A DNA stretch of 64,000 nt from Legionella jamestowniensis (GCF_001467745.1 NZ_LNYG01000013.1:1892110-1956109), one strand, 5' to 3'; counted from the stretch's first letter, positions 44,196 to 56,449 are shown. Numbers and translations: made by a program. The notes: generated from the sequence alone by a model not told the origin.

Positions 44196-47054
44196 CTAAA
44201 ATTCTAATTCAAGTCCTAGCTGGGTACCGCGATGGCCAACTACGTGTGAAGCAGCTATAATGGCATGCCAGGAACCTATCAATTCGTTATAGGCGCGGGC
44301 TTCTTCTGCCCACTTTTTGCGTTCGCACAGCGTATACAAGTGATAAGCCAATTGGCGTATTTGTTCACCTTTCTCAGGCATACGTGCAAGTAGAGCTCCA
44401 GCACTGTCTTCACCGTTTTGATTCATCTCACGAATCATGTGGTGACAAGCTTCCCATATAGGCATGTGGTTATCTGTTTTAGGGTCCCAGTCGGTAGGGT
44501 ATTCATTCCATTTTAGTAACCTTACTTTTCCTGAGCCTGACTTAATCACACCAGACGCATTTACTCTAGGTAGGGAAGTGCCTTTTGCTTGCGCAAGTAT
44601 ATCTGCATCCCCAAAATTACCTGCTGACCAACCTACACTGGTGAACCAGTCTATACAAAAGCCTGTATCAGCATCCTCTGAACCAACACCGCCTAATATT
44701 TCATCTTTGGTCTTATTAATGATTTTGAGTGCATCATGCACACTCATTGATGTACCATCTTGGTTTAGAACTGCCTCATATTTCGAATAGATAGCCATGC
44801 CAGGCCCAATCGCAGATTGCGCTATATCCACTGGTTTAACAACAGACTGACCAAGAGTCCCCCCCATCATGGCATCTAATGCTTCTGGCAGTTGAGAACG
44901 AAGCTCTCGCTGGAATTCCCGTCGAGAAATTGTTCCAGAGCCCGTTTCTCGCCGATGACAAACTAGAACAATCGATGAAGCCAACGCGTTAAAATTCTTC
45001 TTCAGATTTCCAGTTAACTCAGTACGAACTGGCCATGTGCCTGAGATAACAAAACCTGCACGAATCACTGCTTCCAAAAATGTTTCCCAACCAGTGGAAG
45101 ATGTACCGGATTCATTTGTTTCGGACGAGCGGAATGCATAATAAATGGTTACTGGAAACGCAGGATGAGAGTTGACAGCAATTTGATGCATGACATCTGT
45201 CATACCTTTCATGAAAAATTTCTCAGCGTTTTCTCGTCCTCCATGACGCTTTTGGTCAGCTACCAGCTCCTCGTGCTTAGGCACTAACATCGTAGAGTAA
45301 GTATCGGGTAGAAAATTTTTTAAACTACGACGTAGCCAGACATAGAAGAAGTCTGAGAGATCCGCATAAGGTATATTGTCATAATACGGTGGATCTGTAG
45401 ATATCACTTGATTCTTGTAATCAGCAGACTGAGCGTCTTTTTGAAATGCAACACCCTCTTTTCCTTCTGCGGGGAGAGTCGCAATGGAGTTTGCTAAGTA
45501 TTCAATTTGTCCGTAAAAATTTCCAGATGAATTGCTAAAAGGGTTTCCTTCAGCTGTATCCCAAATCATGGGTAAAGCGTGTCGAGCAAAAACTTGCTGT
45601 ATCTTTTCAGCACTGTTTTCCCAGAAAGTATTTGTTGACTGACGGTTAGCTAATCGGCTAATTCCTAAACCGAGGTAAATGCATATTGCATCAGCATAGG
45701 CAGTTGCTCCGTATCCCCCCTCATTGAGTGTGGTGTTGTCATCTTCCATCCCTGCTTTTAATGCATCAGCATGTATCAGCTTATGCATTTCAGTAAGCTT
45801 TTCAGCAAATGTATTCAGAGCTAATGTCTGACGATCCATAAATAGATCAGCCACAACTGAAGGACCATAATTGGTCACACTCATGTACTGAGGGTGGGTA
45901 GACAATGGAAAATCTGGTCGCCAGTTAGGTTTGGCAGACAAACCTATCTCTTCTTGTTCGGGTGTTGCCTCTGCATAAAGTCTACCTTTTTTTCCTTCAG
46001 CCACTATACCCAATAGCTTCCAACCCATACGACCAGCTTTGCCTTCAGCTTTGACGTAATCTGCCGTAATTGGGCTGCCAGTTAAGATGCAGGTAAAGTT
46101 CGCTCCTCTTGCTGACTTTGTGCCGGATTTTATTTCTTCCGGTTTTTCAGGGATTCCTCGGTGAAGTTCAAATTTATACTCAAGGCCATCAACCATGGGC
46201 TTGATATACACTTCTTTTCCTTTTTTCTTGCACAGCCAGAACGTTGATACCAATGGAACATGTTTTCCTTGCGCTGCTGGATTGGGGCTAGCAACTGTTC
46301 TCCCCCAAAGCCAGGCTATAACCGTTGCATCTTCTCCACCAAAGCTTTCATGTACTTTTAATTTCGGATAATAATCTCCAATTGCCTCAAAGGCTTTATC
46401 TGATAAAACTTTTGCATAGCGTCTCACATCTTCAGCAAGACCCGTTGCTAATTTCCAATCCTGAATTGGTATTGTTTTTTGATTCTCTAATTCTGGACCG
46501 ATAGGTGGTTGATTGGCAAAACGTGGTGGAATCTCAATCATTGCTTTATTGATTGTGACAGCTACAGGGTTTAAATCTGTAGAAATGGGCTTAAGGCCAA
46601 GTCGCTGTGCTTCAACAGGTATTGTACCACCTCCTGAAAAGGGATCGTGAAATTCTGGCAAAACATCCGGATCAAAACCGAATTTACCTTCATTAAGTTC
46701 ACAGGTTTCTTTCCAACTTTTAACAATTTCTTGGCGTGCACGATCAAGTAGCTCTTCATTATTGAGGTTTTCCCATTTCACCATTTCGCGGATAATCTCG
46801 AATAACCTTTCACGTTCTAAGTCTGCTTGTTTTTTAGTTTTACCCTTGTACCAGCCTCGGTCACCTCCCGGATCGTTTACCAGTTGTGCAAATAAAATAG
46901 CGCGAGCAGTAGCTAGAGGACGACGAGCCCACCACAAATGCAAGGTTGATGGATGACCTTTTCGAATTGATTTTTCACGAGTCGCTTGCTCGTTAATATC
47001 ATCAAGCGGCAAGGCTACCTCAATCAATTTCTTTGGAATCTTTATTTTGCTCAT
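44196..47054 (-). CDS. DUF1156-type adenine DNA methyltransferase
   Basis: A 952-residue methylase. The DUF1156 N-terminus is clear ([37 protein letters not shown]). The AdoMet motif is [19 protein letters not shown] with [19 protein letters not shown], and the catalytic motif is [19 protein letters not shown] (DPPY), which indicates N6-adenine or N4-cytosine methylation. Its size and partners (DUF3883 helicase and DUF499 ATPase) resemble BREX/DISARM-like systems, in which host DNA is marked and unmarked phage DNA is blocked. The target site is unknown. Confidence 0.85.
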   Translation of the reverse strand: MSKIKIPKKLIEVALPLDDINEQATREKSIRKGHPSTLHLWWARRPLATARAILFAQLVNDPGGDRGWYKGKTKKQADLERERLFEIIREMVKWENLNNEELLDRARQEIVKSWKETCELNEGKFGFDPDVLPEFHDPFSGGGTIPVEAQRLGLKPISTDLNPVAVTINKAMIEIPPRFANQPPIGPELENQKTIPIQDWKLATGLAEDVRRYAKVLSDKAFEAIGDYYPKLKVHESFGGEDATVIAWLWGRTVASPNPAAQGKHVPLVSTFWLCKKKGKEVYIKPMVDGLEYKFELHRGIPEKPEEIKSGTKSARGANFTCILTGSPITADYVKAEGKAGRMGWKLLGIVAEGKKGRLYAEATPEQEEIGLSAKPNWRPDFPLSTHPQYMSVTNYGPSVVADLFMDRQTLALNTFAEKLTEMHKLIHADALKAGMEDDNTTLNEGGYGATAYADAICIYLGLGISRLANRQSTNTFWENSAEKIQQVFARHALPMIWDTAEGNPFSNSSGNFYGQIEYLANSIATLPAEGKEGVAFQKDAQSADYKNQVISTDPPYYDNIPYADLSDFFYVWLRRSLKNFLPDTYSTMLVPKHEELVADQKRHGGRENAEKFFMKGMTDVMHQIAVNSHPAFPVTIYYAFRSSETNESGTSSTGWETFLEAVIRAGFVISGTWPVRTELTGNLKKNFNALASSIVLVCHRRETGSGTISRREFQRELRSQLPEALDAMMGGTLGQSVVKPVDIAQSAIGPGMAIYSKYEAVLNQDGTSMSVHDALKIINKTKDEILGGVGSEDADTGFCIDWFTSVGWSAGNFGDADILAQAKGTSLPRVNASGVIKSGSGKVRLLKWNEYPTDWDPKTDNHMPIWEACHHMIREMNQNGEDSAGALLARMPEKGEQIRQLAYHLYTLCERKKWAEEARAYNELIGSWHAIIAASHVVGHRGTQLGLELEF

Positions 47055-47062
47055 TATCTGCC

Positions 47063-50000
47063 CTAAATAGTTTGCTCAGGCGCAATTGCTTTCGACAGCA
47101 GGTCACTGAGGTCATAGTTAATACTTGCTACACAAAAATCTGGCTCGACGGTAAAAGGCTTTTTTATATAAAACGGCCCTTCGAATTCTTCTCCATCGAC
47201 AATGACTATGGCAAGCATAAATTTGTCTGCTTGGTTTAGGCCGTAAATAATTTCGTTACGGCTAACCGTGATGGTGTTTTGACCTTTGGCCCGTCCTTTC
47301 ACTTCAATATGCCTATCTTGTCTTATTGAACCATCTGCATTTGTAGGTGGGCGCGAGGTAACATCCCAACCACATTTTTCGGTACCTACATCCTTTACCT
47401 CAAAGCCAAAACTGCGCTCGGTATCAATCACTGCATTCATTGCGATACTCTCTATTCGAGAACGGAATTCAGCATCGACACTAAATTGCGTTTCGCCTTT
47501 GCGATGAGCCAACAAGCCTTTAGGAATGACTAATGCTCCCCCTATTACCACTGGGGTGCTGGATACCACATTTTTCAGTGCTTCCAGTTCGGCTTTTCGT
47601 TGTTCTAATCGAGCGGTGAGTTCATCTACTCGGCGACGCGCCATTTCGGGTTGCATGCGTGGCTGTTTGCCGGCATTTACATCGTCTTGAAGTTTAATGT
47701 AACGGTCAGACCAATAGTTGATCTCCTTTACCAGTCGTTCATTTACTGCTGCGAGGGTTTTATTGGCCTGGCGTTCGCGACGCTCTTTTACTTCAGTGTA
47801 ATGCTCCGGTACTAACTTTAGTGAAGCGTGGTTTAGTGCCAATGCTTCTAGCTTGTTGTTTAACCAAGGAGCATTCAGAATATCGCTAATCAGGTCATGG
47901 TCGTAATCATCGATAGGCTGTAGATCTAAGTGGGGTGCCCAGCCTGCATTAATGGTATTACCTCTTTCATCAATTTCTATGAACTCTAAACGTCGAGAGG
48001 CGATTTTGATTGAGTTACCGCCTTCTCTTACTGTGTGATCCAACATAAACAGCACTTTGGGGTCTAGGCCATCGTCATTTGGATCAACCAGTACTGCACC
48101 TTGTTTTAGTTTGGAACGGTGGGCTTCTAATACCAAATCGGTTGCAGAATGCATCAATGGGTGCAAAGGGTGAATCATTTCCGCCATGGGTTTGCCTTGC
48201 TGGCGAACATGGTTCTTTTCAAAGCAGATGCGTTCGTACTTGCGTAACACGGGTGTTCTTGTTTCACCAATGATGCGATCACGTTCACGAATGGCAGCAG
48301 GAACATGGCGTATTTCAAAGCGGCCAGGCTCACGATTACGCATCTCTCCACCCAAGATTTGAAAGGCTTCCGTGAAAAAGGCGCGGATAAAGTATGGCTG
48401 AAGTTTACGCGCTTCTGCTTTTTCCATTTCTGCTTTTACCGCATAGAGCTCTTCGAGTCCCATATGCTGCTCAACCAAAGCGTTACGACGAAGGATTTCT
48501 TTTAGGTGTTCGGAATCAAGCGCAGAATCGATCACTTCATTCATCTTGGCCCTAGTTTCTGGTGCCTCGCCGTATCGAATGGCATCAACAAGTAAATCTT
48601 TTAATGAGACATTGTCAAAGGCCTCACCAAGCACGTCGAAAACTTTTCCTCCCAATGCTTCTTTTTCGATTTCTATTTTGTCAAAGAGCTTTTTGAACAC
48701 CTCGCCTTCACGAGTTTCAGAAGCGACAATGTTCCAGAGGTGGCAAACTTCGGTTTGACCAATACGGTGGATACGACCAAAGCGCTGTTCAAGGCGATTG
48801 GGGTTCCAGGGCAGGTCGTAATTGACCATGAGATTGGCGTTTTGTAGGTTAACACCTTCGCCCGCAGCATCGGTGGCGATGAGTACAATTACTTCGGGGT
48901 CGTTGCGGAATTCTTCCTGCACTTTGCGCCGTTCATCTCGATTGGTGCCGCCATAAATGGTGCGAACAGCGTTTTCGTTACCGAGCATGTCTCCAACACG
49001 CTTGGCCAGGTAATTCAGGGTGTCTTTATGTTCTGTAAAGATTATCAGTTTGCGACGAGCACCGCTGGTTGTGAGCATTTCTGGTTTGTCTTGTAAAAGG
49101 TAGGAGAGTTCTTCCCACTTTTTATCGTTACCTGATTGGACGACTTTGAGCGCTTGATTCTCAAGATCCTTCAGGATAAGTATTTCGGCTTCTAGTTCAG
49201 GGATGGTTTCTGATGCAGAAGCTTGGTCGACCACTTGCTCTGAAAGAATCTCATATTCTTCTGCACTTAAATCTTCATCTATTTCATCGAAATTATCAGG
49301 TAAATCAATTTGTTTTTTAAGGTTGTATCCACCTAGTGTTTCGGCAACATTATCCTTTTTAACTGTCTGTCCTCGGGCCATTAGCTTCGTTTCTTCCAGG
49401 CGATCTTCCAAACGTTTACGGCGACGTTTCAGCGATTGATAGATTGCTTCTGGGCTGGACGCGAGCCTCCGTTGCAACATGGTTAATGCAAAACCGACAT
49501 TATTTTTCTTTTTACTGTCGAGGTTGTCGGCGCGGTTCATCTCTTCACGAACATAGGTGGTGACCTGTTCGTAAAGTGACGCCTCCATAGGAGAGAGTTC
49601 ATAGTTGGCGGTATAGGCTCTACGCTCCGGGAAAAGTGGTGTACCGTCAAACTTAAGCAATTCTTCTTTAACCATGCGGCGCATCATATCTGATACGTCA
49701 ACCTTGTGAGCACCTTCTCGGAATTTGCCATAGAAGCGGTCGCCATCCAGTAAGGAAAGCCAAGTTTGGAAATCTTCTTCTTTACCATTGTGCGGAGTTG
49801 CTGTCATCAACAAGAAATGGCGGGTAATTGAGCCGAGCATTTCACCTAGCTGAAAACGTTTGGTCTTGTTGATCTTTGATCCGAAATAACTGGCCGATAG
49901 TTTATGTGCCTCATCAACAATGATTATGTCCCATTCAGTGTTTTTAAGCTTTTCTTGGAGTTCTTCGTTTCGAGACAATTGATCCAAACGACAGATAAGT

Positions 50001-50602
50001 TGGTCGGCTTCATCAAAGTAGTTGCCTGAAGCGCATTGCTCTTGTTTTTCCCGGCTGAAAATATCAAAGGTGACGCCAAACTTTTCTAATAATTCATCTT
50101 GCCACTGTTCGGTTAGAGAGCCAGGTGAAACGATGAGTATACGCTTGGCATCGCCACGCATGATGAGCTCACGAATTAACAGGCCTGCCATAATGGTTTT
50201 ACCGGAACCTGGATCATCTGCCAGCACAAAACGCAGCGGTTGTTTGGGAAGCATGGCCTCGTAAACGGCAGATATCTGATGTGGCAGTGGCTCCACGTTT
50301 GATGTATGTACTGCCATCATAGGGTCAAATAAGGCTGCTTGGCTAATTCGGTAAGCTTCCAGTCCAAGCTTGAATTCCGCTCCCGGGGCGTCAAATGCCC
50401 ATGGCCGGCCAATAGTGGCTAGTTCAAGGCGAGCCTCATCCGAACGAAACAGCATTTGCTCACCGAGATTGCCTTGGCTGTCTTTATAATAGACCGTGAT
50501 AGCTGCATCACCGATTGGCTCTACCTGTACTACGCGCACAATCTCTTCTGCTTGGATGCCGCGAACCTGTGCGTCTTTTTTAATATCTTCTAACTTTAAC
50601 AT
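47063..50602 (-). CDS. SNF2-type helicase with C-terminal DUF3883
   Basis: A 1179-residue superfamily 2 helicase. Walker A is [22 protein letters not shown] (residues 125-146 or so; DDPGSGKT), motif II is [12 protein letters not shown] and motif VI is [13 protein letters not shown]. The C-terminal part has a DUF3883-like domain with [14 protein letters not shown] and IEVKGRAKG, similar to PD-(D/E)XK nuclease folds (E-V-K). It is related in plan to DrmD of DISARM. It probably translocates on foreign DNA. It overlaps the small HTH gene by seven bases. Confidence 0.85.
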   Translation of the reverse strand: MLKLEDIKKDAQVRGIQAEEIVRVVQVEPIGDAAITVYYKDSQGNLGEQMLFRSDEARLELATIGRPWAFDAPGAEFKLGLEAYRISQAALFDPMMAVHTSNVEPLPHQISAVYEAMLPKQPLRFVLADDPGSGKTIMAGLLIRELIMRGDAKRILIVSPGSLTEQWQDELLEKFGVTFDIFSREKQEQCASGNYFDEADQLICRLDQLSRNEELQEKLKNTEWDIIIVDEAHKLSASYFGSKINKTKRFQLGEMLGSITRHFLLMTATPHNGKEEDFQTWLSLLDGDRFYGKFREGAHKVDVSDMMRRMVKEELLKFDGTPLFPERRAYTANYELSPMEASLYEQVTTYVREEMNRADNLDSKKKNNVGFALTMLQRRLASSPEAIYQSLKRRRKRLEDRLEETKLMARGQTVKKDNVAETLGGYNLKKQIDLPDNFDEIDEDLSAEEYEILSEQVVDQASASETIPELEAEILILKDLENQALKVVQSGNDKKWEELSYLLQDKPEMLTTSGARRKLIIFTEHKDTLNYLAKRVGDMLGNENAVRTIYGGTNRDERRKVQEEFRNDPEVIVLIATDAAGEGVNLQNANLMVNYDLPWNPNRLEQRFGRIHRIGQTEVCHLWNIVASETREGEVFKKLFDKIEIEKEALGGKVFDVLGEAFDNVSLKDLLVDAIRYGEAPETRAKMNEVIDSALDSEHLKEILRRNALVEQHMGLEELYAVKAEMEKAEARKLQPYFIRAFFTEAFQILGGEMRNREPGRFEIRHVPAAIRERDRIIGETRTPVLRKYERICFEKNHVRQQGKPMAEMIHPLHPLMHSATDLVLEAHRSKLKQGAVLVDPNDDGLDPKVLFMLDHTVREGGNSIKIASRRLEFIEIDERGNTINAGWAPHLDLQPIDDYDHDLISDILNAPWLNNKLEALALNHASLKLVPEHYTEVKERRERQANKTLAAVNERLVKEINYWSDRYIKLQDDVNAGKQPRMQPEMARRRVDELTARLEQRKAELEALKNVVSSTPVVIGGALVIPKGLLAHRKGETQFSVDAEFRSRIESIAMNAVIDTERSFGFEVKDVGTEKCGWDVTSRPPTNADGSIRQDRHIEVKGRAKGQNTITVSRNEIIYGLNQADKFMLAIVIVDGEEFEGPFYIKKPFTVEPDFCVASINYDLSDLLSKAIAPEQTI

Positions 50603-50784
50603 ATATCAGATTCTTGTTTTGATCCTTTTTTAATCCAACTATCAACCTCATTAATTTTGAATTTCCAAAGGCGCCCAATCTTACTGGCAGGCATGCCTCT
50701 TTCATTAATCCATTTGTAGACAGTATCTCTTTTAACGCCGAGGTACTCGCCAATTTCATCAACAGATAACCATCTATCATTCAT
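50596..50784 (-). CDS. Small HTH protein heading the defence operon
   Basis: A 62-residue excisionase/MerR-type [31 protein letters not shown] followed by the wing [16 protein letters not shown]. It overlaps the helicase gene start by seven bases and so heads the HTH-helicase-methylase-ATPase operon; it probably regulates it. I prefer MNDRW at 50784 over the upstream ATG at 50823. The promoter should lie in 50785-51021, where I see no gene. Confidence 0.75.
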   Translation of the reverse strand: MNDRWLSVDEIGEYLGVKRDTVYKWINERGMPASKIGRLWKFKINEVDSWIKKGSKQESDIC

Positions 50785-51021
50785 TGCTCTTCTCTTATGA
50801 TTATTTTTGCAATATAGAAACAAGTATAGCCAATGAAAAACTAGATTACATTAGGCTAAAGAGGTTTAAATCGGGCTTATATTAATGAGTTTATTTTGAT
50901 CAATCAATTTTAAAGCATAATAATAGTCAAAGTGTGCTAATTTTGATTTATTTGGTGAGTGGATCTGTTCTTTAAGTCTCAAAAACAATAGAACAGATCA
51001 GGCATGATAGAATTAAAAACG

Positions 51022-51264
51022 TTAATGGCTAATCAGCATAGTGAAATAATGAAATAGGCTGTGTGCTTTCGATGGTCCTAAGAATTCTTTTCCAGCCAAT
51101 ACATGACTGAGTACTAAGGGGCTGGATTCAAGTATTTGAGCCAGGTCTTTGCAGTCCAATTTACTGTATGACAGAATATAATCAATCAAATATTTCTGAG
51201 TATCTTTTTTTAGTTGAAACTTAAGATCAATAACAGGTTCTGCAACCTCGATAAAACATTCCAT
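51022..51264 (-). CDS. Small hypothetical protein, possibly HTH
   Basis: An 80-residue protein. Residues 35-70 (KLDCKDLAQILESSPLVLSHVLAGKEFLGPSKAH) have the rhythm of a Cro/XRE helix-turn-helix, but key positions are unusual, so it may be something else. It stands alone between the defence operon and the POT transporter. GCGAGGATG lies upstream of the start codon. Confidence 0.5.
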   Translation of the reverse strand: MECFIEVAEPVIDLKFQLKKDTQKYLIDYILSYSKLDCKDLAQILESSPLVLSHVLAGKEFLGPSKAHSLFHYFTMLISH

Positions 51265-51426
51265 GTAACATCCTCGCTTTCATATTATTACGGCATAGTC
51301 CAGTCGAAAAACAGTAAACCATAGCCACATTATCGATAAAATTAGTTTTTTTACATGGAAAAGATCAGAGGTAAAATGCAATTCTGAACTATTTGTTATC
51401 AATTGTTATTGTTTGATACTCCTTTT

Positions 51427-52908
51427 TTATGCAGCTGTTATCGCTTCCGATAACCCTGAATCTGTTTTTTGGTCAATAACAGGTTTAATTCTTTTGGCAA
51501 TTAAGTAAAGGAAAACAGCGCCCATTAGTGCCCAGAAACCTAGGTGGTTAAAAACCTGCTGATAATCTCCATTGGAAATCAATGGATTCGTGGATTCACC
51601 TTTAGTCATGGCATTGGAAAAGTAATGTGATAATGATGCAGATACTCCTGATACCATCATCCAGGTGCCCATGAGCACGCCTTGTAATTGTGGTGGAGAA
51701 ATTCTGCCGATCATGGCATATCCTACTGGTCCTATCAGTAACTCTGCAATTGCTTGAGTAGTAAAATGGAGCATCACCCAATAAACACTGACATATCCAT
51801 TGTTATCGGCAGAAAGGGTGCCGATGGATAACAAGAAGAAAGATCCTGCGAGTATTAGAAAGGCCCAGATAAATTGTGTGGTTATAGATACATTGTATCC
51901 TTTTGCTTGCAGTCTTGTTAACAGTATTGATAATAATGGGGCACCTATAATAATTACGATGGCATTGATATTCAAAATCCATTGGGTCGCCATTTCATAG
52001 TGGAACAAATGTTTATCGACATTGTTTTTAATGAATAGGGTGACGCCCATTGGGCCAGTGAAGTAGATCATCCAGAACAGGATTGATGTTACAGTTAGGA
52101 TTAGAAAAGTCATAATCTTGTGCTTATCCAAAGTCGATTTTTGCTGGTAGCCAAGGTATAAAATGACAAAAAACATAATAATGCTGAGTCCTACTACAAC
52201 TCCATTGCTGAACTGGGCTTTATGAAAACAAAGTAAGGTAAATGGGATAAGGGCTATTATAATTCCCCAGCCAATAGACTTTTTGATATTCAGTGAAGCC
52301 TTACTTGTAACTTTAATTAAAGGAGTATCGCGATCATTCAAGTTCGACCAATATCCCCACATAAGCAAAAGTGTGATTAAATTTGGAATTATGCTGGCAT
52401 AGAGCAGTGTTTGATATTGATTGGAGTAATCACAAAAGCCGCTTATGATATAGCCAGCGCAAAAGCCTACATTCATGTAGGAATAGCTCAAGAAAAAGGC
52501 TTTATCTCTGCGGTTATCAGCTGGGTCAAAGCGTTGTGTCAGTATACTGTTGTATGCGGTAGTGTTTAGGCCACATCCTACCAGAAATAAACTCAGTCCG
52601 AGAAAAAGCAACGACTTAACTGAAAGTGCCAAAAGTAAAATACCAATCGTTTGTATGGCTGTGGTTATCAAAAATAAGGCTCGGTTGCTTAGATATTGTC
52701 CACCAACCACTCCGCCGAGTAAATGCAGAACATAGTTAAATGCTAGAAATAGCCCAACAATACTGTTTGAAAGGGTATTAGACAATCCTAATTGTTTAGT
52801 GAGAAACAGAGATAATGAGGAATATAGAATTGCGTAGGAAAAGGTTGAAAAAGCCTGTATTAAATACAGTGGCATGATTCCTTTTGGCATTTTTTCTGGT
52901 GACAACAT
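51427..52908 (-). CDS. POT/PTR2-family peptide transporter
   Basis: A 493-residue protein with about 14 hydrophobic segments. The N-terminal part has GVVGGQYLSNRALFLITT and FDPADNRRDKAFFLSYSYMNVGF, which match the POT family (proton-driven di/tripeptide uptake). Legionella feed on amino acids and peptides, so this gene could extend the host's diet. It is a single-gene unit with its own promoter region right of 52908, and has no visible link to the conjugation or peptide-toxin genes. Confidence 0.8.
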   Translation of the reverse strand: MLSPEKMPKGIMPLYLIQAFSTFSYAILYSSLSLFLTKQLGLSNTLSNSIVGLFLAFNYVLHLLGGVVGGQYLSNRALFLITTAIQTIGILLLALSVKSLLFLGLSLFLVGCGLNTTAYNSILTQRFDPADNRRDKAFFLSYSYMNVGFCAGYIISGFCDYSNQYQTLLYASIIPNLITLLLMWGYWSNLNDRDTPLIKVTSKASLNIKKSIGWGIIIALIPFTLLCFHKAQFSNGVVVGLSIIMFFVILYLGYQQKSTLDKHKIMTFLILTVTSILFWMIYFTGPMGVTLFIKNNVDKHLFHYEMATQWILNINAIVIIIGAPLLSILLTRLQAKGYNVSITTQFIWAFLILAGSFFLLSIGTLSADNNGYVSVYWVMLHFTTQAIAELLIGPVGYAMIGRISPPQLQGVLMGTWMMVSGVSASLSHYFSNAMTKGESTNPLISNGDYQQVFNHLGFWALMGAVFLYLIAKRIKPVIDQKTDSGLSEAITAA

Positions 52909-53038
52909 ATTTTTTCCCTAAAACTATTTTGGAAGGTGACTCTACCATTAAAAATGGATAAACTTAATCCCTTTCTGCAATTATCCTGATTTTAAAGGGA
53001 GGATAATTGATATGTAATTGTTGTATGGGTGTTTAGGA

Positions 53039-54343
53039 ATGAACAAAATTATTAGAGTTTCATGGAATGAAATCAAGCATCAAGTAAAGCAAGTCAACGA
53101 ATCGATATATCGTGTTATTGAAGAAATTAAACCCGACCAAAAAATACCATTCTTTGTAGCTCGTTATAAATTTGGTGAACATTTCGGTATTAAAAATCAT
53201 GCTTATCTGCCAACAATTAGTGGCCAAATGGAAAAGATTGACTGTAAGCATACCGATAATGAATTATTCAATCATCTTGGTTATGGCAAAAATAGTCTGC
53301 CTTTGGGCTTAATACTGGATAAGTTTTGCGAGTGGCATTATTTTGGTGAAGATGATCGCCTCTTTCCAGATTGTGTCCAGGGACCTGGTGCAATTTTTAA
53401 TATGCAGGTTATTTTTGATGAGGATCAGACTGTAGATAACAATGTACTTTCTGTCTCATCTGGTGCGCTTTCATCCTTTTTATTACCAAATATCGGTTGC
53501 AAAAGAAAGCATGCAAGAATTCAGAAATATTTTAATGTTGCTGTTCCGGCTCCCAAGTCTCCTTACGAACATTACTTGGTATTCAAGGAGATATTGAAGG
53601 ATAAAAATACCATTGATAACTGGTATAGCGAGATTCTTTATTTTTCCGAGCAGTTTATTAATGAAGTTAAACATAATGATAAATGGCTCAAGCTGAAACT
53701 ATACTTCTCGGAGTCGTTAAGGAAAAAGCTAACGCAAAATACTTACGATGCTTCTTGTAACGATTTATTCCTTAGTGCCAAGAGTATTAATCGTTTCAGA
53801 CCTACTCCATTCATCATGGATACTGCAAAATATATTTTTAATATTTGCATGGGTTCTGGAATCGGTGTGAAGCCAGCAGTTGATGAACAATACTTTCCAG
53901 TTAAAACGATTCAGAAAATTTATAATGAGTGTTATGACTTAGAATACACAGCCACTGTAATGGTGCCGTCGGCTTTGAATAGTCAGTCTGATAGTGTTTA
54001 CTATCCCTTACAGTGTCCCTTTGCCAAGATTAATACTTTTAAAACCAATCAAAGCAACAGTGCTTATAGTGAGCTGGAAATGTTGAAAAATGTACTGTTG
54101 GCTTATCAGTCGGAGTTTACTGCAGATAATAGTTCTGCTTTTGGAAGTCCGCTTTATCATGTAAGCAAACAAACAGAGTTTTCCTTTTACCATTACAAAT
54201 CCTTTAGTAATAAAAACATTAATAGTTCTGAAGAAATAGAGAGTGCAGATAACAGATTTGCTTTTTCTTATTGCAGCGATAAAACGCAATTTGCCAGCGA
54301 TGCGAAGTTGTTTAGAGGGTGTGTAAAATTAAGAAAACAATGA
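53039..54343 (+). CDS. Hypothetical cytoplasmic protein
   Basis: A 434-residue soluble protein that I do not recognise. No membrane segment, signal peptide or clear motif; it is rich in Phe, Tyr, Asn and Lys, and has scattered cysteines. I use ATG at 53039 (MNKIIRVSWNEI), preceded by TTTAGGA; the ORF is open to 53018. It is divergent from the POT transporter and may be separately transcribed from the helicase gene that follows after 83 bases. Confidence 0.5.
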   Translation: MNKIIRVSWNEIKHQVKQVNESIYRVIEEIKPDQKIPFFVARYKFGEHFGIKNHAYLPTISGQMEKIDCKHTDNELFNHLGYGKNSLPLGLILDKFCEWHYFGEDDRLFPDCVQGPGAIFNMQVIFDEDQTVDNNVLSVSSGALSSFLLPNIGCKRKHARIQKYFNVAVPAPKSPYEHYLVFKEILKDKNTIDNWYSEILYFSEQFINEVKHNDKWLKLKLYFSESLRKKLTQNTYDASCNDLFLSAKSINRFRPTPFIMDTAKYIFNICMGSGIGVKPAVDEQYFPVKTIQKIYNECYDLEYTATVMVPSALNSQSDSVYYPLQCPFAKINTFKTNQSNSAYSELEMLKNVLLAYQSEFTADNSSAFGSPLYHVSKQTEFSFYHYKSFSNKNINSSEEIESADNRFAFSYCSDKTQFASDAKLFRGCVKLRKQ

Positions 54344-54426
54344 AGCTATATATTTGAGTATATTGATATGGAACTTTGAATAATTGACTGGTATAGTAGT
54401 GAAAAATACGTTATCAAGGAAAGCTC

Positions 54427-56244
54427 GTGAAGAATAGTCCATTTCAACAAAGAACACCGTTAATAGATGGTAATTCACTGATTCGTATACCGCAGCATGA
54501 AGCTTATAAAGAGCTTGAGAAGTTTGCTAAAAATCCAAATGAACAAGAGAGGGAAGTTGGAATTGTCTTACCTGTTGGTTGTGGTAAATCAGGGTGTATA
54601 ACTTTAGCTCCCTTCGCATTTAGTTCTGCCCGTACACTTGTCATTGCCCCTGGATTGAATATTGCGAAGCAGCTATATAATGATTTTGATCCATCAATTT
54701 CCAGCATGTTTTACATCAAGTGTCGTATCTTAGATGGCCAACCTTACCCAGAGCCAGTTGAAATTCGAGGTAAAACTACTAATCTTGCAGATCTTGAAGA
54801 AGCTGATGTTGTTCTTACAAACATTCAACAACTACAAAGACAAAATAATCATTGGCTGCAAAATCTTCCTCATGACTTTTTTGATCTCATTTTATTCGAT
54901 GAGGGACATCACAGCGTGGCCGATAGTTGGCACACATTAAAGACAAAGTTTCCAAATGCCAGAATTGTCAATTTTAGCGCGACACCTCTTCGTGCGGATG
55001 GTCAGCTTATGGCTGGCCGTATTTTATATTCTTTCCCTATTTATCGAGCGATTCAAGAAGGGTATGTTAAACGCCTTAAAGCTATTGTTCTTAATCCAAA
55101 AACGTTACGTTATGTGCGGCGCGCAGATGCACAAGAAATTGAGGTTAGTCTCGATGAAGTTCGTCAACTGGGTGAGCAGGATGCTGATTTTAGACGCAGC
55201 ATTGTAACATCAAGTGAAACATTAAACACAATTGTTGATGCATCGATTCGAGAGCTTGATAAACTTAGAGAAGGTACAGGTGAAAAACGGTTAAAAATTA
55301 TTGCTTCTGCTCTTAATTATGAACACTGCCGGCAAATTGTTGAGGCATATAATGCTCGAGGGCGGCGTGCTGATTATGTGCATTCCATTGAAGAAAGCAA
55401 TGCTAATAAAAAGGTAATGGATCGTTTAGAAAATCATGAGCTGGATGTCATTGTACAGGTTCGTAAGCTAGGGGAAGGGTTTGATCATCCTTACCTATCA
55501 GTGGCAGCAGTATTCAGTATATTTGCTAATTTATCCCCTTTTGTTCAATTTGTTGGCCGAATAATGCGCGTCATTAAACAAAATGCTCCTAGTGATGTGC
55601 TTAATCAAGGTACAGTCATATTTCATGCTGGTGCAAATGTTGCCCGGAGGTGGGAAGATTTTCAACAATATAGTGAGGCAGATAGAGAGTATTTTGATGC
55701 GCTATTGCCAATGGAGGGGCTTAATTTTAGTTCATCAGATGAGCTTCAGGTTGAGATCCAGCCACAAGTTTTCGAAGATAAATATGGTTGTGAGGTACGT
55801 AGTCAATCAGAGATTCATATAGAAGAAATACCGCTTATTACCAATGATCCCGAAGCGTTAAAAGCTCTTCAGCTCTTAAAAGCTAAAGGTTATTCCTTAG
55901 AGCAAGTCCATGAGGCGTATGAGTTAATCCCAATTCCTGTGACACGGGTTCGACAGCGGCAAGCAAAACGTAATAGTTTAGATACTTGGGCGCGCACAGA
56001 AACAGGCCGAATTTTAGCGGAAAAAAGTTTAAACTCACACGGAAGAGATTTAGATAGAAAACATCTTGGTAAAACAAATTTTGTGGTAATTAAATCCACG
56101 ATTGATCGCCATATTAATGAATTAGTTGGCCATAAGGCAGGTGAAAGGCATGAATTTAATAAGCAAGAACTAGAAAAAATTGAGCAAAATTTTTCTGCTA
56201 TTTTGGATGCTGTTACTAAGGAGATTTTTGATGCCGAGGATTAA
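54427..56244 (+). CDS. Superfamily 2 (ResIII/DEAD-like) helicase
   Basis: A 605-residue helicase, starting at GTG after AAGGAA. Motif I is VGCGKSG (in VLPVGCGKSGCITLAP), a variant lacking the usual Thr; motif II is LFDEGHHS, motif III FSATPLRADG and motif VI QFVGRIMRVI. A C-terminal extension (residues 440-605) has basic, helical character (RVRQRQAKRNSLDTW). It resembles restriction-type helicases. A small Cys protein and a recombinase-like gene follow; together they may be another defence or mobility cassette. Confidence 0.75.
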   Translation: MKNSPFQQRTPLIDGNSLIRIPQHEAYKELEKFAKNPNEQEREVGIVLPVGCGKSGCITLAPFAFSSARTLVIAPGLNIAKQLYNDFDPSISSMFYIKCRILDGQPYPEPVEIRGKTTNLADLEEADVVLTNIQQLQRQNNHWLQNLPHDFFDLILFDEGHHSVADSWHTLKTKFPNARIVNFSATPLRADGQLMAGRILYSFPIYRAIQEGYVKRLKAIVLNPKTLRYVRRADAQEIEVSLDEVRQLGEQDADFRRSIVTSSETLNTIVDASIRELDKLREGTGEKRLKIIASALNYEHCRQIVEAYNARGRRADYVHSIEESNANKKVMDRLENHELDVIVQVRKLGEGFDHPYLSVAAVFSIFANLSPFVQFVGRIMRVIKQNAPSDVLNQGTVIFHAGANVARRWEDFQQYSEADREYFDALLPMEGLNFSSSDELQVEIQPQVFEDKYGCEVRSQSEIHIEEIPLITNDPEALKALQLLKAKGYSLEQVHEAYELIPIPVTRVRQRQAKRNSLDTWARTETGRILAEKSLNSHGRDLDRKHLGKTNFVVIKSTIDRHINELVGHKAGERHEFNKQELEKIEQNFSAILDAVTKEIFDAED

Positions 56245-56449
56245 ATCTCTTATTACTAGGTTTAATATTGATGAGGCTCAGAAAGCCCATAATTGTCAAG
56301 CTAACAACAAACATCGAATAGAGAAGGGAAATAAGCGCCTTAAGGTTAGTAATCAGCGTAGCTGGGATCATTATTGTTTGGATTGTGGAAAAAAGATCGT
56401 GCAACGCGATATAGTTAAACTACAAAAACTTCTTGAGGAACTTAATTAA
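56231..56449 (+). CDS. Small zinc-finger-like protein
   Basis: A 72-residue basic protein whose ATG overlaps the helicase stop region (14 bases). It has NCQANNKHRIEKGNKRLKV and HYCLDCGKKIVQRD: a C-x(n)-H...C-x2-C arrangement like PARP-type or ribbon zinc fingers. Overlap and strand suggest it works with the helicase. I do not know the family. Confidence 0.6.
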   Translation: MPRIKSLITRFNIDEAQKAHNCQANNKHRIEKGNKRLKVSNQRSWDHYCLDCGKKIVQRDIVKLQKLLEELN

